A stretch of 64,000 nt of DNA from Trichloromonas sp034006665. Its GTDB lineage: Bacteria; Desulfobacterota; Desulfuromonadia; Desulfuromonadales; Trichloromonadaceae. The notes under the pieces were generated by a model that did not search any database, was not told the origin of the DNA, and saw nothing but the letters and a program-made list of their open reading frames with translations. Made by a program: the position numbers and the translations under genes. This document shows positions 52,577 to 63,034 of this stretch, piece by piece (the first letter of the stretch is position 1; each line of letters begins with the position of its first letter). Location of the stretch: positions 1 through 64,000 of the forward strand of contig NZ_JAVESI010000001.1 in assembly GCF_034006665.1 (NCBI RefSeq), in the 5' to 3' direction.

Positions 52577-53833
52577 ATGACCATTCGCAACGAGATGCTG
52601 CAACTGGCCCGGGAGGCCAAAGAGGCCGGCCGGGTCATGGCCAATCTTTCCTCGACCGTCAAAAACGATCTGCTCGGGCGCATGGCGGCCGCCCTCGAAG
52701 GGGGCGCGGAAGAGCTCATCGCGGCCAACGAACGGGACTTGGCGGCAGCCCGGAAGCGGGGTCTGGCACCGGCGATGATCGACCGTCTGGTGCTCAATGA
52801 CGAGCGCATCAAAGCCATGGCCGACGGTCTGCGGGAAGTCGCCGCCCTCCCCGACCCGGTCGGAGAAATCACCGGCATGTGGCGCCGCCCGAACGACATC
52901 CAGGTCGGACGCATGCGCATCCCTCTCGGCGTCATCGGCATCATCTACGAATCCCGCCCCAACGTCACCGCCGATGCCGCCGGGCTTTGCCTGAAGAGCG
53001 GCAACGCCGTGATCCTGCGCGGCGGCTCCGAATCAATCCACTCCAACACCGCCATCGGCGCTCTGCTTAAAGAGGAACTGAAACACCTGCGCCTGCCCGC
53101 CGCCGCCCTGCAAGTGGTCGCCACTACCGACCGCGCGGCAGTTCTCGAACTGCTCAAGCTCGAAGAGGAGATCGACCTGATCATCCCCCGGGGCGGCGAA
53201 GGACTCATCCGTTTCGTCAGCGAGAATTCGCGGATTCCGGTGATCAAGCACTACAAGGGGGTCTGCCACGCCTTCGTCGACGCCAGCGCCGATTTTGACA
53301 TGGCCGAAAAGATCTGCCTCAACGCCAAGACCCAGCGTCCCGGCGTCTGCAATGCCTTGGAAACCCTGCTCATTCACAAGGATCTCGCCGAAACCTTCGT
53401 CCCCCGCATCGTCGCCGCCCTGCGCCAGGCCGGGGTGGAGGTGCGCGGCTGTGAAGTGACCCGCAGCTTCGCGCCGGATGTCACCCCCGCCGCTGAGAGT
53501 GACTGGCCGGCCGAATACCTCGACCTGATCCTGGCGGTCAAGGTGGTCGACAATCTTGAAGAAGCGGCGGACCACATCAACCGTTACGGCTCGCTGCACA
53601 CCGAGACGATCATCACCCGCGACTACACCAACGCCCAACGCTTCCTCCGCGAAATCAACTCCAGTGTGGTCATGGTCAACGCTTCGACCCGCTTCTCCGA
53701 CGGCAACCAGCTCGGACTCGGCGCGGAGATCGGCATCTCCACCACCAAACTCCACTCCTTCGGACCCATGGGACTGGAGGATCTGACTACCCGCAAATTC
53801 ATCGTCCTGGGCGATGGACAGATAAGGCAATAA
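52577..53833 (+). CDS. proA: Gamma-glutamyl phosphate reductase
   Basis: The 418-residue NADPH enzyme makes glutamate semialdehyde from the product of ProB. Features: PLGVIGIIYESRPNVTADAAGLCLKSGNAVILRGG in part, the catalytic cysteine region NAKTQRPGVCNALETLL, and SSVVMVNASTRFSDGNQLGLGAEIGIST. The ATG at 52577 follows AAGGAG; upstream codons to 52514 are not supported. Confidence 0.97.
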   Translation: MTIRNEMLQLAREAKEAGRVMANLSSTVKNDLLGRMAAALEGGAEELIAANERDLAAARKRGLAPAMIDRLVLNDERIKAMADGLREVAALPDPVGEITGMWRRPNDIQVGRMRIPLGVIGIIYESRPNVTADAAGLCLKSGNAVILRGGSESIHSNTAIGALLKEELKHLRLPAAALQVVATTDRAAVLELLKLEEEIDLIIPRGGEGLIRFVSENSRIPVIKHYKGVCHAFVDASADFDMAEKICLNAKTQRPGVCNALETLLIHKDLAETFVPRIVAALRQAGVEVRGCEVTRSFAPDVTPAAESDWPAEYLDLILAVKVVDNLEEAADHINRYGSLHTETIITRDYTNAQRFLREINSSVVMVNASTRFSDGNQLGLGAEIGISTTKLHSFGPMGLEDLTTRKFIVLGDGQIRQ

Positions 53834-53835
53834 AC

Positions 53836-53910
53836 GGTAGGGGCGATCGCAAGGATCGCCCTTTATCGCAAACACACCAAGGCTCAGGGCGAATACAAGA
53901 TTCGCCCCCA
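53836..53910. repeat. Inverted pair of REP-like palindromic units
   Basis: Two hairpins, GGGCGATC-GCAAG-GATCGCCC (53841-53861) and GGGCGAAT-ACAAG-ATTCGCCC (53887-53907), have 8-bp stems and five-base loops. The flanks GTAGGGGCGA and, on the opposite strand, GTGGGGGCGA make them an inverted pair. This is the organisation of REP/BIME-type elements and fits the short proA-nadD gap. Confidence 0.8.
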
Positions 53911-53928
53911 CGACTACGACATAACGAC

Positions 53929-54585
53929 ATGAGACTCGGCATCCTCGGCGGCACTTTCAACCCCATTCACCTGGCGCATCTGCGGATCGCTGAAGAAGTG
54001 CGGGAAGCCTGCTCCCTCGACCGGGTGATCTTCATCCCTGCCGCCGTCCCGCCGCACAAACCCTTGGCCGGGGACATTCCCTTCGCCCAGCGCCTGGCCA
54101 TGGTCGAGGCGGCCATCGCCGACCACCCTGCCTTCGCCGCTTCGGATATTGAAAACCGCCGACCGGGCAAGAGCTATTCCGTCCATACCCTCGAAGCTCT
54201 GCGCCGGGAACACCCCGGGGACGACTTCTTTTTCATCATCGGTCTCGACTCCTTTCGCGACCTTTCTTCCTGGAAGGAATATCAGCGTCTTTTCGAGCTC
54301 ACACACCTGGTGGTGGCGGCTCGCCCCGGGGTCGCGGAGGGAGATCCAAAAAGCCTCCTGCCCATTGCGATCATGAAAGACTTCTGTTATAATCACGCCT
54401 CCAATTCACTGGAGCATCACAGCGGAAATTCGATCTTTTTCGTTGAGGAGACCCTGCTCGACATCTCATCCACCCGGATTCGCCGGATGGTCGCCGAAGG
54501 TCGCTCGATCCGCTATCTGGTTCCGGCGCCGGTTCTCGACTATATCGATCGCTACGGTCTCTACCGTGGTCAGGAAAGGTTCTGA
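53929..54585 (+). CDS. nadD: Nicotinate-nucleotide adenylyltransferase
   Basis: The 218-residue enzyme adenylates NaMN to deamido-NAD in NAD synthesis. The nucleotidyltransferase motif GGTFNPIHLAHLRIAEE (H-x-x-H) starts at residue 8. PPHKP, GKSYSVHTLEAL, FIIGLDSF and the C-terminal ISSTRIRRMVAEG are characteristic. It is separated from proA by the REP-like pair and is followed after five bases by rsfS, the standard order. Confidence 0.96.
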   Translation: MRLGILGGTFNPIHLAHLRIAEEVREACSLDRVIFIPAAVPPHKPLAGDIPFAQRLAMVEAAIADHPAFAASDIENRRPGKSYSVHTLEALRREHPGDDFFFIIGLDSFRDLSSWKEYQRLFELTHLVVAARPGVAEGDPKSLLPIAIMKDFCYNHASNSLEHHSGNSIFFVEETLLDISSTRIRRMVAEGRSIRYLVPAPVLDYIDRYGLYRGQERF

Positions 54586-54590
54586 AAACT

Positions 54591-54968
54591 TTGCAGTCAC
54601 TAGATCGGGCCGTTCTCTGCGCCGCCTACGCCCTGGAAAAGAAGGCTTTCAATGTTCGCCTGCTCGAAGTCAGGGGGCTTTCTTCGCTGACCGACTATCT
54701 GCTCATCGCCAGCGGCCGTTCCGATCGTCAGGTTCAGGCCATTGCCGAAGGCGTGCGCTTGGGGCTCAAGACAGATCACGCCACCGCCCCCCTTGCCGTC
54801 GAGGGCATGAATGAAGGGCGCTGGGTGCTCATCGACTATGGCGACGTCATGGTCCACGTCTTTCAGGAGCCGGTACGAGAATTCTACGATCTCGACGGCC
54901 TCTGGAGCGAAGCCGCCGAAGTGGCCATCCCCGAGGAATATCACTGGGAGCGCGCCGCCGCCCAGTGA
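54591..54968 (+). CDS. rsfS: Ribosomal silencing factor RsfS
   Basis: The 125-residue protein binds L14 and blocks subunit joining in starvation. RGLSSLTDYLLIASGRSDRQVQAIAEGV and WVLIDYGDVMVHVFQEPVREFYDLDGLW are diagnostic. The start is a TTG at 54591, placed by AGGAAAGG upstream. Its stop overlaps the rlmH GTG by four bases. Confidence 0.95.
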   Translation: MQSLDRAVLCAAYALEKKAFNVRLLEVRGLSSLTDYLLIASGRSDRQVQAIAEGVRLGLKTDHATAPLAVEGMNEGRWVLIDYGDVMVHVFQEPVREFYDLDGLWSEAAEVAIPEEYHWERAAAQ

Positions 54969-55441
54969 AGCTGAAGTTGGTCTGCGTCGGCAAACTCTCT
55001 GAGGCCTTCCTGCGCAACGGCGTAGACGAGTACACACAGCGCCTGCACCGCTATCTGCCCTTCTCCTGCCTGGAACTCAAGGAGGAAAAGGCCGGAGGGA
55101 AAAAGGCCGACCCCCGGATCATCCGCGCACTGGAGGGGGAACGCATTCTCGGGCGCATCCCGCCGGAAGCTTTCGTCCTGATCCTTGACGAACGGGGCAC
55201 GGCGCTGACTTCCGAGGGGTTGGCGGAACTGCTGGAACGACACATGGTGCGGGGCACGCCGGAACTGACGGCGATCATCGGTGGCGCTTACGGCCTGAGC
55301 GAAAAGGTCCGGGAACGGGGAGATATGATCCTCTCCCTGTCGGCCATGACCTTCACCCATCAGATGGCCCGGCTTTTTCTGCTCGAACAGCTTTACCGCG
55401 CCTGCACCATCCTGCGCAACGAACCTTATCATAATCGTTAA
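54965..55441 (+). CDS. rlmH: 23S rRNA pseudouridine-1915 N3-methyltransferase RlmH
   Basis: The 158-residue SPOUT methyltransferase starts MKLKLVCVGKLSEAFLRNGVDEYTQRL and ends with the SAM-binding knot FIIGGAYGLSE-type motif (AIIGGAYGLSEKV) and the family ending RACTILRNEPYHNR. It starts at a GTG overlapping the rsfS stop (GTGA). Confidence 0.96.
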   Translation: MKLKLVCVGKLSEAFLRNGVDEYTQRLHRYLPFSCLELKEEKAGGKKADPRIIRALEGERILGRIPPEAFVLILDERGTALTSEGLAELLERHMVRGTPELTAIIGGAYGLSEKVRERGDMILSLSAMTFTHQMARLFLLEQLYRACTILRNEPYHNR

Positions 55442-55473
55442 GGGGAATCTTCTCCGGGAGACGTATCGAAAGA

Positions 55474-55827
55474 ATGGATGAGGCACAGCTCGAAGCCGCG
55501 CGGGAGCGTCTGTTACGCCTACGCCGGGAAGTTATGCGCGAGGTGCGCGAAACCACCGACGCTTCCCGCGAAATGGGGCAGGACGGGGTTCCCGACATCG
55601 GCGACATGTCGGCCAGCACCTACAACCGGGACGTGCTCCTCAATCTGAGTGAAAACCAGCGTCAAAAGATCCGCGACATCGACGCGGCCCTTGAACGCCT
55701 GGCACAGGGGGAATACGGCATCTGTGCCCGCTGCGGCGAAGAAATCGACCCCCGACGCATGGAAGTTCGGCCTTTTTCCAGGTATTGCATCGAATGTAAA
55801 ACCGACGTCGAGAAATTCGGCGAATAG
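55474..55827 (+). CDS. TraR/DksA-type zinc-finger protein
   Basis: The 117-residue protein has an N-terminal helical hairpin (LEAARERLLRLRREVMREVRETT) and the zinc finger C-x2-C-x17-C-x2-C (CARCGEEIDPRRMEVRPFSRYC with IEC). It is shorter than E. coli DksA (151). It may bind the RNA polymerase secondary channel. The coiled-coil tip holds acidic residues (DGVPDIGDMSAST). Known DksA relatives respond with ppGpp; that is not shown here. Confidence 0.9.
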   Translation: MDEAQLEAARERLLRLRREVMREVRETTDASREMGQDGVPDIGDMSASTYNRDVLLNLSENQRQKIRDIDAALERLAQGEYGICARCGEEIDPRRMEVRPFSRYCIECKTDVEKFGE

Positions 55828-55864
55828 AATCCGTTTCGGGCGGTTCCGCCCCCAGGAGGATGTC

Positions 55865-57243
55865 ATGACCCTGCTTGTCGGCCTTTTACTGATCATCCTG
55901 TTCCTCGCCTTCTTCATCTACTTCTCCGGTCTCAACCCCCAATCCGTCACCATTTTTCTCTACGGCGACCACAGCTTTTCCACTTCGGCGGCCATCCTCG
56001 TCATCGGCTGCATCGCCGTCGGCCTCTTCGGCGGGGTACTGGCCAACGCCTACAACCTCTTCAGCTATCAGGTGCGCAATATCCGCAACACCCGTCGGGA
56101 GAAGCGCAACAAGGAAGTCGTCGCCAATTATCGCGAGGGCATGACCCGCCTCCTCTCCGGCGACCTGAAAAAGGCCGATGACCGCCTGCAGCGGGCCTTG
56201 GAACGAGACCCCTCCCGACTGGAAACCCACCTAGCCATGGCCAGCGTGAAACTTCAGGAAGGGGAGGCGGAAAAGGCTCTGGCGGTTCTTCTCAAGGCCC
56301 GTGAAAAAGAGCCGAAGAGCCTGGAGGTGCTCTTCAAGCTGGCCGCAACCTACGAGGAGTGCGGCCGCAACTCCGAGGCCGGCAAGATCTATGAGGACAT
56401 TCTCGCCATCGATAACGGAAACCGCAAGGCCATGCGCAGCCTGCGCGACCTGCTGATCAAACAGAATCTGTGGAAAGAGGCGCTGGAATTGCAAAAACGG
56501 ATCCTCAAGGCCAGCCAGGGCACCCGCCGGCAGAGCGAGGAGCAGGAAAAACTTCTCTACCTGCGCTATGAAGTTGCCCGTCAGGGTCTGGAGGACTCCA
56601 AGGGGCAGAGCAAAAACGACCTCAAGGAACTGCGCGACATCATCAAGGCCGTACCCAGTTTCACGCCGGCCCGGGTCTCCTTGGGGGATGCCCTGCGCAC
56701 CCAGGGCAAGACCGAGGAAGCCTCGCAGGCCTGGCTCGACGGCTACAAGGCCTTGGGCAAGAGTGTCTTCCTCACCCGCATCGAAGACCTCTATCTCTCC
56801 ACCGATAACCCTTCGCCCCTTCTGGCCATCTACCGCTCCGTCGCCAATGAGCGAAGTGATGATCTGACCTTCCGGCTCTTCTTCGGCAAGCTTCTCCTGC
56901 GCCTCGAAATGGTCGACGAAGCCTTTGAACAGCTGCACGCCATCGAGAACGCCGGGGTCGACACCCCGCAGTTGCGCCTGCTCCTCGGCGAGGCCTATCG
57001 CCGCCGCAACCGCATGGACGAGGCGATCGCCGAATACCAGAAGGCCCTGGGCCTCGATCCCCAGCTGCGCCTCGGTTTCATCTGCGAGAAATGCCAGAAC
57101 CGCTCCCCCGTATGGCTGAGCCGCTGTCCCAAGTGCGGCACCTGGGGATCCTACGTCCTGGAAGGCCGTCAGGAAATGGATAAACTCGCCCGAATCCCCC
57201 AGGCACCGGAAGCCCGCGCCATTCACCACGGAGAGGGCGGCGT

Positions 57244-57247
<4 letters not shown>
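55865..57247 (+). CDS. lapB: LapA-LapB fusion: membrane anchor, TPR array and zinc ribbon
   Basis: The 460-residue protein combines an N-terminal LapA/DUF1049-like part (two helices at about 2-22 and 40-64, with SGLNPQSVTIFLYG between) with the LapB body: a TPR array (residues about 90-400, for example AKADDRLQRALERDPS-type and AIAEYQKALGLDPQ repeats) and a rubredoxin-like end FICEKCQNRSPVWLSRCPKCGTWGSY. LapB controls LpxC turnover and LPS assembly in E. coli. In E. coli lapA is a separate gene. The start at 55865 follows CAGGAGG. It overlaps gpmI by four bases. Confidence 0.9.
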
Positions 57248-58779
<1,532 letters not shown>

Positions 58780-58786
58780 TCCTTCG

Positions 58787-58814
58787 ACCGGCGTCCGCGG
58801 ACGCCGGTTTTTTT
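58787..58814 (+). terminator. Terminator after gpmI
   Basis: A stem of at least 9 bp (58787-58795 with 58800-58808) with a CGCG loop is followed by seven Ts. Confidence 0.88.
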
Positions 58815-58825
58815 CACGGGGCCCC

Positions 58826-59569
58826 ATGGCGCTGCTCAGCCTACTCAAATCCGAACTGAGCGGCCTGTTTGACCTCCTGCTGCCGGCAACCTGTCCCCTC
58901 TGCCGCGCCGAGTCGCCACTTATCGCCCCTTTCGGGCTCTGCCCGGAGTGCCTGGCGCAACTCCCCCCTCTTCCCGCCGCCCGCTGTCCCCGCTGCGCGT
59001 TGCCTTATGCCACAGCGGACGGCACTCCCCATCTCTGCGAAAGTTGCCTGCGCCGCCCGCCGAACTTTTCACGGGTGGTCGCCGTCGGTCTTTATCACGA
59101 CCTGTTGCGGGAAAGCATCCACCGCTTCAAATACGAACAGGGGATCGATCTCGATCGCTCCCTGGCGGCATTGCTTGCCCAACGCCTGGCGACGGAAACG
59201 CCTGATTTTCGCCCCGAGCTGATCATTCCGGTTCCCCTGCATCTGTCTCGCCTGCAGGAACGGGGCTACAACCAGTCTCTGCTTCTCGCCCGACGCCTCG
59301 GCAAAGAGCTACAGGTTCCGACGGCGCCTCGGCGCCTGCGGCGCCGACGCCCCACGCCGCCCCAGCAGGGACTCCCCCTCGCCGCCCGCCGGCATAACCT
59401 GTGCGGCGCTTTCGGCCTGAGCGAGCCCTTGCACGGTGAAAGAATCCTGCTCGTCGACGATGTCATGACCACCGGCGCCACCCTGCGGGAATGCGCCAAC
59501 GTTCTCCATGCCGGCGGCGCCGGCGAAATCCTAGTGGCCGTCATCGGTCGCGCTCCCCGCCACCAATGA
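58826..59569 (+). CDS. ComF-family phosphoribosyltransferase-like protein
   Basis: The 247-residue protein has an N-terminal zinc ribbon pair (CPLCRAESPL..., CPECLAQLP, CPRCALPY, CESCLRR) and a PRTase domain with the PRPP loop ILLVDDVMTTGATL and RGYNQSLLLARRLGKEL. ComF relatives are linked to natural transformation or to nucleotide salvage, but the role in non-competent bacteria is not clear. It begins after the gpmI terminator with no strong ribosome binding site. Confidence 0.92.
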   Translation: MALLSLLKSELSGLFDLLLPATCPLCRAESPLIAPFGLCPECLAQLPPLPAARCPRCALPYATADGTPHLCESCLRRPPNFSRVVAVGLYHDLLRESIHRFKYEQGIDLDRSLAALLAQRLATETPDFRPELIIPVPLHLSRLQERGYNQSLLLARRLGKELQVPTAPRRLRRRRPTPPQQGLPLAARRHNLCGAFGLSEPLHGERILLVDDVMTTGATLRECANVLHAGGAGEILVAVIGRAPRHQ

Positions 59570-59602
59570 CCTTCTCCCCGCAGCCCTTTCCGGAGACCCG
59601 TG

Positions 59603-60280
59603 ATGATCCCCTGGCAACTGATCGATTCCGCCCCCATCCCCCGTGGAGATGGAGAATTGCAACTTTATCAGCGCGACCGGGAGTTCACCATCAACATCAG
59701 TGGCGGCGGGGTACTGATGAGCACCCATGCCCATGCCTCCGAGGATGCCCTGGCCGAGCGGGCCTGCCGTGAAATCGACGGGCGGTCGCGCCCCCGAGTG
59801 CTGATCGGCGGTCTCGGCATGGGCTTCACCCTGAGCGCCGCCCTCCGACACCTAGGCCCCGAAGCCGAAGTGGTGGTCGCCGAACTGGTGCCGGCGGTGA
59901 TCCGCTGGAACCGGGAGATATTGGGGGAGTTTGCCGGACACCCCTTAGAGGATGCCCGAACCCGGGTACGGGAGGGAGATGTAGGAAATGTACTCAAGGA
60001 AGAGCGACAGGGCTTCGACGCCATCCTGCTTGATGTCGACAACGGTCCGGCGGGCCTGACCCGCAAAAAAAACAACTGGCTTTACGGTCTGGACGGGCTG
60101 GTCGCCGCCTACACCGCCCTGCGCCCCCAGGGCCTGCTGGCCGTCTGGTCAGCCGGTTCCGATCGCGCTTTTCACGAACGCCTGCGCAAGGTCGGTTTCA
60201 GCGTCCGCCAAACCCAGGCCCGCGCCCACGGCCACAAGGGCGACCGGCACATCATCTGGCTCGCCGCCCGGGGGGCGTGA
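59603..60280 (+). CDS. Spermidine-synthase-like methyltransferase-fold protein
   Basis: The 225-residue protein resembles SpeE: SRPRVLIGGLGMGFTLSAALRHL (motif I), VVVAELVPAVIRWN, VREGDVGNVLKEE and FDAILLDVDNGPAGLTR. It lacks the N-terminal beta-barrel typical of true spermidine synthase and the full substrate motif, so it may not make polyamines. The ATG at 59603 is preferred to the GTG at 59600 by spacing from GGAGA. Confidence 0.87.
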   Translation: MIPWQLIDSAPIPRGDGELQLYQRDREFTINISGGGVLMSTHAHASEDALAERACREIDGRSRPRVLIGGLGMGFTLSAALRHLGPEAEVVVAELVPAVIRWNREILGEFAGHPLEDARTRVREGDVGNVLKEERQGFDAILLDVDNGPAGLTRKKNNWLYGLDGLVAAYTALRPQGLLAVWSAGSDRAFHERLRKVGFSVRQTQARAHGHKGDRHIIWLAARGA

Positions 60281-60344
60281 ACGGGAGGGCACGCCGAGCC
60301 TCTCTTTATTGCCCTCGTTACCGGCCCGTGTTATCTATCCCTTC

Positions 60345-61436
60345 ATGAGCGACATTCGTTATTACATCACCGGTCACGGTCTGGGACACGCCAGCCGCTC
60401 CTGCCAGATCATCAACACCCTGCGCCGTCGTCATCCGGAAATCTCCGTCGAGGTGGTGTCGACGGCGGCGTCCTGGTTTTTCCGGCGATTTCTCGATAAG
60501 TCCGTCCCGGTGCGGCCGCTTGCCCTTGACTTCGGCGTACTGCAACAGGACAGCCTGGTCATGCGCGAGGAAGAGACCTTGCGCGCCTACCGGGCATTCC
60601 TGCCTCAGCGGCAACGCTTGACGGTACGGGAAGCGGCCTCGCTGCGAAAAGAGAAGGTCAAACTGGTGGCGGCCGCCTTCGCCGCCGCCGCTGCCGCTGC
60701 CGCTGACGTTTATTCAGTGGGGGTTTCCAACTTCACCTGGGACTGGATCTATGCCGGGCTGGCCGAACGCCATAGCGGTTACGACGACGTTCTGCAATCG
60801 CTGGAGCAGGACTACCGCAAGGCCGAATTGCTGCTGCGCCTGCCTTTTCACACCCGGGAATCGGTGATCCGCGTCGTTGAGGACCAACCGCTGGTGGCGC
60901 GGGTCAGTCCCCACGAAAAAAAGGAGCGGCGAAAGGCGCTGGGACTGCCGGCGGAATGCCGGGTGGGACTGATTTCTTTCGGCGGCTTCGGGCTCAAGGA
61001 CTTCGACCCCTCCCCTTTGCGTAAACTGGAGGATTGGATCTTCCTGAGTGAAACCCGGCCCGACGGCGCGCCCGCCAATGTGCGGCCGCTGCCGCCGGGG
61101 GATTACGCCTATCCCGATCTCGTCCGCGCCGCCGATGTGGTGGTAACCAAACCGGGCTACGGCATCGTCTCCGAATGTCTGGTCAACGGCACCGCCTGTC
61201 TCTATACAGGGCGGGGGGATTTCCGCGAGCAGGCGCTCTTGATCGAGGGCCTGCGCCGCTATGGTCGAGCACGGGAGATCGGTAACGATGATTTGCGCCG
61301 GGGGAATTGGGGCGCGGCGCTGGCGGATTTACTGGCGCAGCCGGAAGCGGCGGAAGAACTGGCGAGCGGCGGCGACGTGGTCATCGCCGACAAGCTGGCG
61401 CGACTGGTGCGCGAGCAAGGCGGGGGCAAAGGATGA
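60345..61436 (+). CDS. Glycosyltransferase of the GT-B/MurG-like fold
   Basis: The 363-residue protein starts DIRYYITGHGLGHASRSCQIINTLRRRHP, the nucleotide-sugar-type glycine loop also seen in the N-terminal half of arabinokinase-like proteins. NFTWDWIY and VRAADVVVTKPGYGIVSECLVNGTACLY follow, typical of the C-terminal sugar-nucleotide site. An Ala-rich run (AAAFAAAAAAAADV, DNA 60669-60712) replaces the usual D-x-P-P-L segment. It has no strong ribosome binding site. The stop overlaps the next start by four bases. Confidence 0.84.
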   Translation: MSDIRYYITGHGLGHASRSCQIINTLRRRHPEISVEVVSTAASWFFRRFLDKSVPVRPLALDFGVLQQDSLVMREEETLRAYRAFLPQRQRLTVREAASLRKEKVKLVAAAFAAAAAAAADVYSVGVSNFTWDWIYAGLAERHSGYDDVLQSLEQDYRKAELLLRLPFHTRESVIRVVEDQPLVARVSPHEKKERRKALGLPAECRVGLISFGGFGLKDFDPSPLRKLEDWIFLSETRPDGAPANVRPLPPGDYAYPDLVRAADVVVTKPGYGIVSECLVNGTACLYTGRGDFREQALLIEGLRRYGRAREIGNDDLRRGNWGAALADLLAQPEAAEELASGGDVVIADKLARLVREQGGGKG

Positions 61437-62098
61437 GTACCGCCCCCCTGCAACCGGTCTTCGACCGCCTCCTCGCCCATTTCGGCCCGTTGCACTGGTG
61501 GCCCGCCGAGAGCCCCTTCGAGGTGGTGATCGGCGCCATCCTCACCCAGAACACCGCCTGGACCAACGTCGAGAAGGCCATCGTAAACCTCCGTCGGGCC
61601 GAGGCACTGACCCCAAAGGCGCTGCGCGGCGCGCCCCGCGCGCAACTGGAAGAGTGGATTCACCCGGCCGGCTTCTTCCGCCAGAAGGCCGAGCGCCTGC
61701 AGCTCTTTGTCGACTACCTGTTCGACCATCATGACGGCGACCTCGGCCGCCTGCTCGCCGCGCCCCTGCCGGAAGCGCGCCGGGAACTGCTGGCGCTCAA
61801 GGGGGTCGGCCCGGAAACGGCTGATTCCATCCTCCTCTACGCCGGGGGGCTCCCCTCTTTCGTGGTCGACGCCTACACCCGCCGCCTCTTCAGCCGCCTC
61901 GGCTTGCTCGACGCGACCGCCCCCTACGAAAGCATCCGCGCCTTTTTCATGGAGCGCCTCCCCGCCGAGTCCGACCTCTTCAACGAGTATCACGCCCTCA
62001 TCGTCGAACAATGCAAACAGCTCTGCCGCAAACGCCAGCCCCTCTGCGCGGACTGCCCGTTGCAAGAGCTCTGCCCCTTCGCCAAATCCCAACAGTAA
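61433..62098 (+). CDS. HhH-GPD DNA glycosylase of the MagIII/EndoIII-like group
   Basis: The 221-residue protein has the FGPLHWWPAESPFEVVIGAILTQNTAWTNV start of the MagIII-like (COG2231) group, a helix-hairpin-helix LLALKGVGPETADSILLYAGG, and the catalytic Asp in FVVDAYTRR. The lysine of EndoIII (GVGRKTAN) is Glu here, so AP-lyase chemistry is not expected; a base-excision glycosylase for alkylated bases is likely. The iron-sulfur C-x6-C-x2-C-x5-C is intact at the C-terminus. It starts by ATGA overlap with the glycosyltransferase. Confidence 0.88.
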   Translation: MSTAPLQPVFDRLLAHFGPLHWWPAESPFEVVIGAILTQNTAWTNVEKAIVNLRRAEALTPKALRGAPRAQLEEWIHPAGFFRQKAERLQLFVDYLFDHHDGDLGRLLAAPLPEARRELLALKGVGPETADSILLYAGGLPSFVVDAYTRRLFSRLGLLDATAPYESIRAFFMERLPAESDLFNEYHALIVEQCKQLCRKRQPLCADCPLQELCPFAKSQQ

Positions 62099-62101
62099 AA
62101 A

Positions 62102-62133
62102 ACCCCCTCCGTGTCAAGGAGGGGGTCGTGTTT
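62102..62133 (+). terminator. Terminator after the glycosylase gene
   Basis: A 9-bp GC-rich stem (62102-62110 with 62118-62126) is followed by CGTG and seven Ts. It also separates the convergent nudC. Confidence 0.8.
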
Positions 62134-62164
62134 TTTTCTTCCGAAAGCAGGAAAAAGGCCCGGA

Positions 62165-63016
62165 CTACGCCTTGGCGAAAGTGTCGATGAGGTAACGGGC
62201 GATGCTGCGTTTGGGGGGAAGCAGGGGCAGGGCGTCGACCGGAAACCAGCGGGCATCCTCCAGTTCCTTGGTTTCGATGACGATGTCACCGCCGTCGTAG
62301 TCGGCGACGTAACCGGCCATCAGTTGGCTGGGGAAGGGCCAGGACTGGCTGCCGACGTAGCGCAGGTTTTTGATGCGGATGCCGGTCTCTTCCCGCACTT
62401 CCCGCACCACCGCCTCCTCCAGGCATTCGCCCATGTCGAGAAAACCCGCCACCAGCCCGTAACGCCCCGCCACCCATTCGGCCTTGCGCACCAGCAGTAC
62501 CTCGTCATTGCGGCGCACCACAACGATCACGCAGGGATGAATGTGGGGGAAATGGAGGGCGCCGCAGGCGCAGCACTTCTTCCCCCACTCCCCCGGCAGC
62601 CGCCCCTGTTCGCCGCCGCACTGGGAACAGCGAGCGCTGTTCTTGTCCCAATAGAGCTGCTGCGCGGCCAAGGCGCCAAGAGAGAGAAGTTCGATGCACA
62701 GCCGGGGCTCGGCCGCTTGCAGACTCTCCGGTACAAGCCCCTCCGGCAGAGCGGCGGAACGGGAAACGGCGAGCGCCCGGCAGGGGCGTCCCTGCCAACG
62801 TCCGAGATAAATGGCCCCTGAAGGATCGAGCCCGGTCGGCAAGGACACGGGCAACGCCAGATCGTTCAACAATAGCTCGGAGCCGCGCAGCAGCAGCCAG
62901 AAACCTTCGCCGCCGGGATCGGCGTCGGGCGATTCCCGGTGCAAGTGGGCTTGCAGGGCTTCGTTGTTGAAAGGGAGATGCAGCGGGGATGGATAGACCT
63001 CGGGGAGCGGCGACAT
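62165..63016 (-). CDS. nudC: NADH pyrophosphatase / deNADding Nudix hydrolase NudC
   Basis: The 283-residue protein hydrolyses NADH and removes NAD caps from RNA. It has an N-terminal domain, a zinc ribbon (CSQCGGEQG and CCACGALHFP), the Nudix box GFLDMGECLEEAVVREVREETGI with all metal-binding glutamates, and the NudC-specific SQSWPFPSQLM motif. Length (E. coli 257) is normal. It shares the minus strand with another Nudix gene 18 bases upstream, likely an operon. Confidence 0.95.
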   Translation of the reverse strand: MSPLPEVYPSPLHLPFNNEALQAHLHRESPDADPGGEGFWLLLRGSELLLNDLALPVSLPTGLDPSGAIYLGRWQGRPCRALAVSRSAALPEGLVPESLQAAEPRLCIELLSLGALAAQQLYWDKNSARCSQCGGEQGRLPGEWGKKCCACGALHFPHIHPCVIVVVRRNDEVLLVRKAEWVAGRYGLVAGFLDMGECLEEAVVREVREETGIRIKNLRYVGSQSWPFPSQLMAGYVADYDGGDIVIETKELEDARWFPVDALPLLPPKRSIARYLIDTFAKA

Positions 63017-63034
63017 GATCTTCTTCTTTCGGAT

